In this document: positions 56,050-64,000 of the stretch, in pieces
Numbering within the stretch: position 1 is the stretch's first letter
How the letters are laid out: each line of letters begins with the position of its first letter
Source of the DNA: Antitrichia curtipendula
Lineage: Eukaryota > Streptophyta > Bryopsida > Hypnales > Leucodontaceae
Direction: 5' to 3'
Assembly (NCBI GenBank): GCA_951230915.1
Contig: OX579633.1
Coordinates: 24,958,574-25,022,573 of the forward strand
Length of the DNA stretch: 64,000 nucleotides
Made by a program: the position numbers and the translations under genes
The notes under the pieces: generated by a model
What the model was told of the DNA's origin: nothing
The model's input: the letters and a program-made list of their open reading frames with translations, nothing else
Databases searched by the model: none

Positions 56050-56340
56050 TAATATTCAAAAGGTTCTAAAATTTACAAAGAAGAATAGAAAGTTGGTTGT
56101 GGACTTACGGTGATTTGGTACTTGTCATATCAACAAAATTAACTATAAGCCTTATCTTGTAAAGGCCATTGCATTCAATAACTTGATGTTTTTTAGTCCA
56201 ACTCAATTATAACTTGTAGATTATCGTTTTTTTAGTTCGATTTAAAAAATAATATGATGCATGTAAAATATTACTTTTTACTCCATTTTCAAATTGCAAA
56301 AGATTTCAAGAATTCAATGGATTGTTGCAATTGTAAGTCT
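56050..56340 (+). pseudogene. Possible gypsy-type reverse transcriptase relic
   Basis: A broken plus-strand frame reads KKNRKLVVDLR, then ACHINKINYKPYLV-like words after a shift, recalling the gypsy block in which a Lys-rich stretch leads to VDYRxLNxxTxxxxYPLP. Downstream words are compatible but interrupted by stops. No LTRs found. Chance similarity is possible. Confidence 0.25.
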
Positions 56341-58612
56341 ATTTGTTATGATCCAAATTACTCAATTATTCATCATGTGTTTACATTTGAATATACTATT
56401 TTAAAGTTCAATTAAATTATAATTTATTAATTTTTAGATTATTCTAAAGTAATTCATATAATTCACTTACATATTATACTTTGAAATAACACAATAATTA
56501 TTTTTCCAACAATTAAAAAAAATGAGTATTTTATCATTTTTTCCACATACTCAAAAAATAATTCAAGTTTTATTAGTTTGTTATACAAATGCTAATTTCA
56601 GCTTGATAGTAATAATTTAATCAAAGGATAAAGCAACGAATTTTGTTTTGAGCATAGAATATTAAAAAAATAAAAATTTAAAAGCATCATCTGTTTCTCC
56701 TTAGAAATTGAGAAGAAAGTTCAAGACGACTTAGATTTCTTTCCATAATAAAGGGACATCTGTGAAAATGCATTGACAATGATGGAAGGTTTATGCCACT
56801 CTCCAAAGTTAGTATTACTAATCATTCTTGTGGAGTTCCGATATCTATGTAACAATTATCGTCTCCAAAGTCTCCGGGTCAGAAACAAAGACTTGAAACC
56901 TTAGAAGGGCGTCTCTAGTAGCTAGGAAAGCAATATAGCTTTAGTTTCTAATATCCTTTTAAGCTACCAAAAAAACAATTATCATTTCAAACTTAGAAGG
57001 CTACAACAAAATCACAATTTTTCATGGCTATACTAGTATTAATATTATTTCTATAGTACATTCTTTGCTAACAATGATGACCAACTTTAGATTTGATTTT
57101 GCTACAATGAACTAATTTATATTGTTTAAGAACTTTGAAAATTCCTAATGCAACATGCAAATTGAATTTGAGGTAAAAAGAGTTTTATACAAATTGAGTA
57201 TTTCCAAAGTACATAAATACATTAAAAAAATTCATAAAAAATCTCTTCATAATTAAAATGAAGAATTTTAAACTAAAAAAAATGCTTTATCATAATGCAA
57301 TAATTATAAATTTAAAAATTTAATTGATAAAAATTAACTGAATGAAGATAATTTAAAAAAAATTAACATAAATCTCTACAATTGCAAGAATCATATATTT
57401 CTTGCTCATAAAAATTTAGGATTTTAAAATTTGTATACTTCATTTTGATGTTTGAAACCCTAAATTCATTTTGAAGGGTTCTAGAATGCATATTTTTCTT
57501 TGTTTATCTTTCTAAATATGCATATTACAATATTATAAAGTAAAATTTGTCTAGAATGTTTTTATAAAAATCAAAAAGTAGCAAAGAGAGGGATAGATTC
57601 TCTAATGCATATTTTGGTGCAAAATTATACAATGTGCATTAAATTATTACAGCCTAAATTAATACACTAATTTGAACTAATTATCAAATTGTTCAAATTT
57701 TCAAGGTACATTATTATGATAGTTCAAAATATTTTAGATAAATTCAATATAATATTTTTCAAACTATTTTCATACTAACCTCAATTAATGTAGTTTTCAT
57801 CCAAATATCATCTAAATTTTATCTTAAGATTCATACTAATTAAGCTACATTCACCTAGATTATCCAAATTAGTGCTTGACAGTCTTACACTATCTATACT
57901 CTTACATTGACTAAACAAAGTTGTCTACTAAATGCATATTATGTATTAAACTATTGAAAATAAATTTTTTCTTTTAGGAATATAGACCAATCCAAATAGT
58001 TTAGTGAAAACTTCTTTAAAACTCTAAACTCTTTTGACAATTGAGTTATGAAGGCCATTTTGGAAAATAATATAAACTCATTAGGGGAATAGTATTACAA
58101 ATGCACTTTGTGTTGGTTTGTGGTTTTTTGTGATTTTTTTGGACTACCAAAAGAACACCATATTTAAAAATTTCATAGCAAATTCATATTTTGCTAGAAA
58201 AACACAATTTTAATGGCCTCCATGAAGATTTGTCTATGTGTGACAAAGAAGTTAATATTAATCATCCATTTTACAAGGGGCAAGGCAACCACTCAACACA
58301 CAATGGGCTCATCTTAAGATAGATAGGCCCAAATTTGCCCCCAATTCAATTGCGATTTCTAGCAGTGGATCCAATTTTGACCTATTGCATCCTAATGTGG
58401 TGAAAATTATATAATACAAGGATTTGCATTTCAACAACTCTATGATAGAATTGGAAATGAATTTTTTGAAATTGGGTTGGAAAGTCTCAATCTCATGAAT
58501 TCAATGGAGACCACCATGTGGTATCAACACATGGCAAAAGGTTCATTTTTTATTCCAAAATATCGAGGGACACTTTTGGATTATTAGTGCAATTTTGAAG
58601 GAAATTAATTAA
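56341..58612. other. AT-rich intergenic region
   Basis: Among the most AT-rich parts of the window. I see no gene, RNA or element ends. Confidence 0.5.
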
Positions 58613-58616
58613 TTAA

Positions 58617-59198
58617 TCCCTAAAGTCCCAAAGCCATTTTTCCATCAAAGACCACTCAAAACTGCCATTTCTATTGCAAAGAGCAAAAAACTTCAAAAAT
58701 TGTTTTTTTTTGTATATCTAACCAAAGAATCATATCCTAGACTAGTATAAGAATGCATGGAAGAATTTTCAAAAACTTTGACAATGTAGAGTGCAAGATA
58801 TTTGCATTTGAAGTGAAGAAAACAAGTTTTTTTCAAGAAGATGCTTAGATTGCCCAAAAATCAAGATTGTCTATAACTTTATCATCATTAGTCCAAATAG
58901 AATGATTCAAAGCTTCATATATTATAGACGAAAACATAATATTTGAGAAAAAAATTAAAAATTAAAGAAATTCAACTTTTTGTGATTTTCTTTGAGTTGC
59001 CCCTCGAACTGCTTTTTGGACTTAGGATGGCATAAACTTTTCTCCCAGACACTGATTGAAATAAAAATCATATTCCTACAAAGCTAATATATTTTCCTAT
59101 CTTCAAAAACAAATTCAAAAAATCATGTCAAAAATTGAGATCACACAAGCCTACCCAAATCCCAATAAAGTCCTATAGGGACTTTGGGACTGTAGGGA
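58617..59198. mobile_element. TTAA-flanked piggyBac-like MITE, subfamily A, copy 7
   Basis: Starts TCCCTAAAGTCCCAAAGCC after TTAA (58613-58616) and ends GGGACTGTAGGGA before TTAA (59199-59202). The left 150 bases follow copies 1 and 2 (CCATTTTTCCATCAAAG, CCACTCAAAACTGCC). At 582 bp it lacks part of the middle. This copy is about 50 kb from the others, showing dispersal. Confidence 0.7.
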
Positions 59199-59202
59199 TT
59201 AA

Positions 59203-59930
59203 AAGAGCCACATTAGCACCCAAATGGACAAAAATAACCGCATTTAGGGACAACAAAGGAAGCCATATGTTTTGGCTATGACCACCAATAATTTATACAT
59301 ATGTATATATTCCACAAATGAGTTGATAAGAGATGCATGTAGACAATTCTCTAATTTAACATTCTATTGCAAATTGGTATTTTGTAAATTCAACAAATTC
59401 AAATATGTGCAACAATAAAAGGTATGATAGCCAATGGGTCGTCCTCCTATAATGATAGCAACACCCATAAGCGTCACTGTACCCATAACCGCCACCTCTG
59501 AAATCTTGGAAAGTCTTGGGAAGTAGATAGATGTGATTACAAAGATGTACTACATTTGACAATGAGACCCTAGTGTTGGTATTAGATGCATGTATAGTTG
59601 GGTCTTTACAAATTCACAATATATACTCACAGTGTCCAAAAAATACATTTGAAAGTGCATTGGAATTCTTTTTCTCCTGTCAACAAGATCCAATAATTTG
59701 TTGGATGTTTATCAGACATCATGTCCCAAACTCTTAAATTGACGGTTATGGGTGCTGCTACATTAATAAGCTTCAGTTACTTCACGGAGGGGTTAAGGGT
59801 TGTGGAGCGTCTGCCTGACCCGATGAACCGCAGGGCAGCCTCTTCCACTGAACTGAAGGGTGGTTACCTTCTGGCTCGGGTCAGTTGCCGGGTCTTCTCC
59901 GCCGTCACATCTATCGACTTTTAACTTGAG
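59203..59930. other. Intergenic region before the importin-like gene
   Basis: Short open stretches at 59356-59562 (minus) and 59721-59924 (plus) have no recognised domain. GC content starts to rise at about 59760. Confidence 0.4.
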
Positions 59931-60826
59931 CTATAGCGGGCTCCGTCCATATGTCTCGCCACTGCACATTTGAGATGCTTCCCATTCCAGCCCCTGTCGC
60001 TGGCCCCGCGCTTCTTCCCACATCTACGAGAAGCCGACATTTCCCTCCTCACCTGGCCAGTCTCTTAGCTCGGAGTGTGGCGATGGCGATTTAGGGGCGT
60101 CGCATCGTCCGTTCTGGGCAGCCGTCTCGCTTTCTCTCCTCTCGCCCGCCCCACCTCCGATGCTCCGGCCTCACCAGCGCTCCCGCCCGCTCCCTGCGCT
60201 CGGAGACCTTTCTTCCGACCCGCTCCTCGCCCTTTTCTGTCTCCATTCCTGCCTCCTATTGCCCCCCATTCCATGCGCCCCTCCTCCCTCTCCTTTCCCC
60301 TCCGCCCTATAATCTCCATGCCTGCTGCCGCTTGCCCTCTTGCTCCTGGCCGTCGCTGCTGTAATTGGTGCCCTTGAATTGGATATCAAGCTCATTTGGA
60401 CCTCGTTCGTGGAACATCATCGCCATCGTTTCTGTTGCTTCCGTTTTAGGTCATTGGTCGTTTCGGTCGATGTGGGCCTCGTTATTCGCCCGCAGCCTTG
60501 TTTGCAGTAATCTTCCTTTCGCATGATCGTACAATTTGTTAGCTGGACGCGGTCATCGAGGTTTTGGTCCTGGACTTCTTTACTGTGAAGCCTAGCCGAG
60601 GCCGGACCTGAGGATTCTGGCGAAATCGTACGAGGGGATCGTAGAGAATTTGATCCCTCGGGATCATTGAGACAACTAGCCTGGAATCAGACGTTTGCTC
60701 CTATGTTGTTCTTTCTTGTCAATTAGAGACACGACTCGGTTATATCCTGTTTGCTAAGACAAGACGGTTGGATTGCGGTGGTGGAGGTACTCGAAAGGGA
60801 CCGCGATATATTCAAGCCAATCTGCC
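59931..60826 (+). promoter_or_regulatory. GC-rich promoter and leader of the importin-like gene
   Basis: CpG-rich, C-rich on the plus strand (CCCGCCCCACCTCC near 60150), free of long coding frames with known motifs, and ending at the ATG of the karyopherin gene. No TATA box seen, as is common for housekeeping genes. An intron within the leader cannot be excluded. Confidence 0.45.
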
Positions 60827-63771
60827 ATGGCGCTTACTTCCGCAGAGGACCTTTCTAGGGTTTATACTCTGCTTCAAGACGCCTTGCGACAAGATGAGTC
60901 TCTGCGCAAACCAGCAGAGGCAACTTTGGCAGCGTGCGAGAGTCGACCTGGCTTTTGTTCATGCCTTCTGGTGAGAATGTCCTCCATGCATAGGTTTGGA
61001 TTTCGTTTTCAGAGTTTCGTCGAGTTTGTTTCATTCATTTCAAGATTTAGGGTCCTTCATGAAGACTGTCGCATCCTCCCGCTCTCCTTCTTTAGGGTTT
61101 TAGTGGATACCCTCCGCAAGATGACTTGTTCAAGGACACGCTTATTTGGATGTGTCGCTTAATAGAAAACCTCAGGACGCACTGCCCGTCCTGGTAGAGT
61201 ATGCGTTCATGGGCTGCCACGATTTGGACAACTATGTATCTGATGTGATGATGCGAGTATTTATCTTCTGTAGATGTAATCTTTTCTTCGGAAACGTAGA
61301 AAACTAGTTTCATATATAGGGTTTAGGATATCCGTGTCCGCTTCATGTCTTCAGATTCCCAAGATTTAGGGTTTTGTTAGTGAATGTTTGAGGTGATATT
61401 CGCCGATCGCCGATCAATCAGAGGTGTTTCCTCTGTTGAGGTCTGCAAGCAGCTTTTAGCGGTTTAGATGCTCTTAGAATTTGCTTTGTTGTCACAAATA
61501 TTCTTCCACCTGGCCTATACAATTTGCATTCTGTAAGGATTCCGTTTTGTTTCCTGATCAGAGAGTATATATTTAAATTGTGTAATGATGTAGGCTCTAA
61601 TCACATTAGTTTTTTCCGGAGCGAGATCCAAAGAATTGTTGGGGTTTTATTCCTGAAACTTGTGCTCCTCATACAATTCTCTGCCCTTTACTTCAGAAAG
61701 TCCTTATACTTTGGATTTCTTCCTTCTACGTCTTGCAGCAGCATTGGCTCAGCTGTCGTCTTTGCATAATGACTATTGCCTGCCCTAACTCTATTTTGAT
61801 ACTGCCACGCTCTGATGACATATATAGGAGATTATTGGTGCCAAGGATCTGGAACAGCAAAACGACGCGCGGTGGCTAGCTTCAGTGTATTTCAAAAACA
61901 GTATTAGTCGGTATTGGAGGACACGTCGAGATTCTCCGTGAGTTCTCACTTTGTTATTTTTTGCGGTTCATGAATGTTGTCTCAGCTGGTAGTACGAAAC
62001 ATTTTGAATGTCCGTCTTGTCCTTCTGAGAACCACATTCTCCGTGGCACACCGTTTCTCTAAGAGTGTATTTTCTATTTTGTCTATCGTGATGTTAGGCT
62101 GAGTGTTGCCCCGGTGTTAATAGGAGGCTTTGTTTCAAAACTGGGCACGGTCTCGTTCATGTTCTATCGCAATCCTTATCGAGAAAAGACTTGACACTTT
62201 ATGGGGCTCACAGGGGCATAAGTGATGCAGAAAAACCTCATTTACGGAACAGGCTGCTCGACTTAATTAGAGAGGAGAACAATCAGGTCTATTTCATCAC
62301 ATGTCATCTCGTTTTCTTTTCCCGTGCCTGGCTGGCGTTTCCTCTTGCATGTCTTGCATGAGGCAGTCTAGTTCTACCTATTTTTGCCGAAATTTATTTA
62401 ACTCCTGCGTTAATGTGCAGGTGGCTGTCCAATTAGCACTTCTTATTTCAAAAATTGCTCGATTTGATTATCCTCGAGAATGGTAAGTAGTGGTCAAGAT
62501 GTTGTAACATGGTATGAAGGATATTTATGAGGGTGATTAAGGAGTGAACAATAATTTGCAACTTGTTTTAATGTAAGCGTGAACTTGTGTGCTAGACGAG
62601 TTTACCGTTGTTAATTGATTCTTGGTATGTGTAACTTTATAATGCCATCTTCTAGTTGCCCGATATTGCTCTCGATCTATTTTTAACTAATGTAAAGCGC
62701 AATGGATTGCAGGCCAGAGCTATTTCCAACATTGCTGCAGAAGTTGCAATCTCCGGATGTACTCACTACTCAACGCGTATATTTGGTGCTTAATCAAACC
62801 CTGAAGGAGTTGTCTACCAAACGTTTAGCAGCAGATCAACGCAATTTTGCAGAGGTGTGTAACCATATTTACCGGATTCTTATTTCTCGGAAGTTAACAT
62901 GTCATAGATTTCTAATGAAGTAGTTTTCTCTGATGAAGTCAGTAGAGACCAAGTTCCAGTTGCATTCCTCTAAGTTTTGCCTATGGTTAAGATTCTGTTC
63001 TCCGTGGATGATATCTCTGCATCTGTATCATAGGGCAGTTTTGGTTTGTTTTTCTTTCAGCTTGTTATTTATATTGAAGTGTTTTGCGTCAAAAAGTGGT
63101 TTGAAGGATTTCTGTTGCTGTAATTGGTAGCTATTATGCTTGTCAATGGAATAAAAATGTAAATATGCCCAAAGCATCCATTTTAGTTTGCCGTGAATGA
63201 TCTGCGTTGTGTTTATGGTTTCCGTGTCGCAGGTTACAGCCCAATATTTTGAGTACACCTGGCATCATTGGTGCACGGATACTCAAGGTATTCTTCAAGG
63301 TCTTCAGACACTTCTTGCAGGCCCTCAAAGTGCAATTCTTGTTGCAGACCAAGATCAGGCACTCTGGTTGACCTGTGAACGCTGGATGCTTTGCCTGAAA
63401 GTGCTTCGTCGGATGTTAGTACATGGCTTTCAAAGTGATGCCAAATCTGTCCAGGTGTGTTTACCAACATGCTCGAGGTCCTTCAAATTTTTTTGTTACG
63501 TTGAAAGAACTCATTTTATTTTTTCTGGTGGAAAACCAAGAATGATGGGAAACATAACTTTTAAAGAATGTTTGAGTTTTCAGTAGAGTGTAGATGGCTT
63601 TGAATTTGAATGGACGATGGCAGTGTCTCGAGTGTGTCTTTAAGACTTGTTTAAGATGCTTATTTGTTTTTATCACTCATTTCAGCTCTGTATGATGAGT
63701 GCAGGAAGTAGGTCCAGTGAAAGATGTCTGTCCTTCGTTTCTACAAGCAGTTAAGGAATTACTGCAATATC
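60827..63771 (+). CDS. Importin-11-like karyopherin beta (N-terminal part, continues past window)
   Basis: Nuclear transport receptor of the importin-beta family. Exons: 60827-60970, 61828-61937, 62214-62286, 62421-62482, 62713-62854, 63233-63454, 63705-63771. All are GT-AG and in frame, giving the first about 273 residues of a protein that usually has about 1000. Exon 1 (SLRKPAEATLAACESRPGFC) is the importin N-terminal HEAT repeat region that binds Ran. Exon 2 has the conserved VYFKNSISRYWRTRR, exon 4 LLISKIARFDYPREW, exon 5 TLKELSTKRLAADQR and exon 6 WLTCERWMLCLKVLRRM followed by HGFQSDAKSVQ. The order and wording match plant importin-11-type proteins. It is likely to be an essential, constitutive transport factor; the cargo cannot be read from sequence. 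Confidence 0.92.
60971..61827 (+). other. Intron 1 of the importin-like gene (857 nt)
   Basis: By far the longest intron resolved in this gene. Near 61100-61260 it contains open words in alternating frames (YPPQDDLFKDTLIWMCRLIE and VEYAFMGCHDLDNY) that are not importin sequence. They may be an unannotated alternative exon, a fragment of another gene or chance. Confidence 0.4.
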
Positions 63772-63852
63772 GTAAGTTCCAGTCCTATCATTTTGGTAGT
63801 TTAGACGATCTTGGTGTATCGATTAATATGTTGGCGTGACATAGTGATCATA

Positions 63853-64000
63853 GGTCTTTTCCGAGGCAATGCTCTGGAGCATGTTTAATCGGTCATGGAT
63901 AATAGTGCCTTCAAAAGTGGAATGAGGTTCCTCATGCATCTTGCCGAAGCTGTTGCTTCATTGCAGCCTCACTCAGTAGGGAAAAACTGCTCCTCTGTGG
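63853..64000 (+). other. Probable exon 8 region of the importin-like gene, unresolved
   Basis: After ATAG at 63850-63853 one frame reads LFRGNALEHV, then TAA, then VMDNSAFKSGMRFLMHLAEA. The last part resembles the importin-11 segment that follows exon 7 (an FLxxLxxxLxxLQPHS-like helix). The stop makes the acceptor or the sequence uncertain, and the window edge cuts the region. Confidence 0.35.

Noticed and set aside
59721..59924. 67-codon open stretch before the importin-like gene
   Set aside because: No known motif, and it lies in the presumed promoter; a real small gene cannot be excluded but is unsupported.
1..64000. CRISPR array, rRNA or intact tRNA genes
   Set aside because: None seen. 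The regular repeats present are microsatellites or eukaryotic tandem repeats without CRISPR spacing, and the only tRNA-like segment is degenerate.

Overview
This is a nuclear genome window from a land plant. Three genes carry GT-AG introns or are typical plant families: an ERECTA-family receptor kinase, an intronless PLS-DYW pentatricopeptide repeat (PPR) protein and an importin-11-like karyopherin. Between them lie long AT-rich, transposon-rich stretches. A long DYW-type PPR gene and an apparently intact Penelope-like reverse transcriptase (RT), a class rare in flowering plants, suggest a seed-free plant (lycophyte, fern or bryophyte). I cannot name the species.

Layout. 1-18 kb is AT-rich and gene-free, filled with non-autonomous DNA elements: a CACTA-type MITE at 3.2 kb, a foldback element at 3.8 kb and a family of 0.6-1.5 kb elements that each sit between TTAA sites (piggyBac-like), one nested inside another at 9.3-11.2 kb. 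At about 18 kb the composition becomes GC-richer, with a TATA box and a long CTG/TGCC-rich leader. The ERECTA-like gene follows (20709-30698, + strand, 28 exons, 994 codons). It encodes signal peptide, LRR ectodomain built from 72-nt exons, transmembrane segment and a kinase with all catalytic motifs. 31-34.7 kb is again AT-rich with a second foldback copy. 34680-40699 is a decayed Ty1/copia retrotransposon (- strand) with both LTRs. 40951-43878 (- strand) is the DYW-type PPR gene.

45.9-52.6 kb (- strand) is the most unusual part: a two-ORF retroelement between two direct repeats of about 1.26 kb with no length difference. ORF1 is a basic, RGG-rich gag-like protein; ORF2 is a reverse transcriptase whose motifs fit the Penelope-like (telomerase-related) class, without a recognisable GIY-YIG endonuclease. 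The frames overlap by ATGA. 52.6-59.9 kb is AT-rich with one more TTAA element and a possible gypsy relic. The window ends in the importin-11-like gene (+ strand, from 60827, seven exons resolved, running off the edge).

The three host genes are functionally unrelated: cell-surface signalling, organellar RNA editing and nuclear import. They show no co-regulation. All coordinates and splice sites were read by eye, and homology statements come from motif recognition, not from a search.
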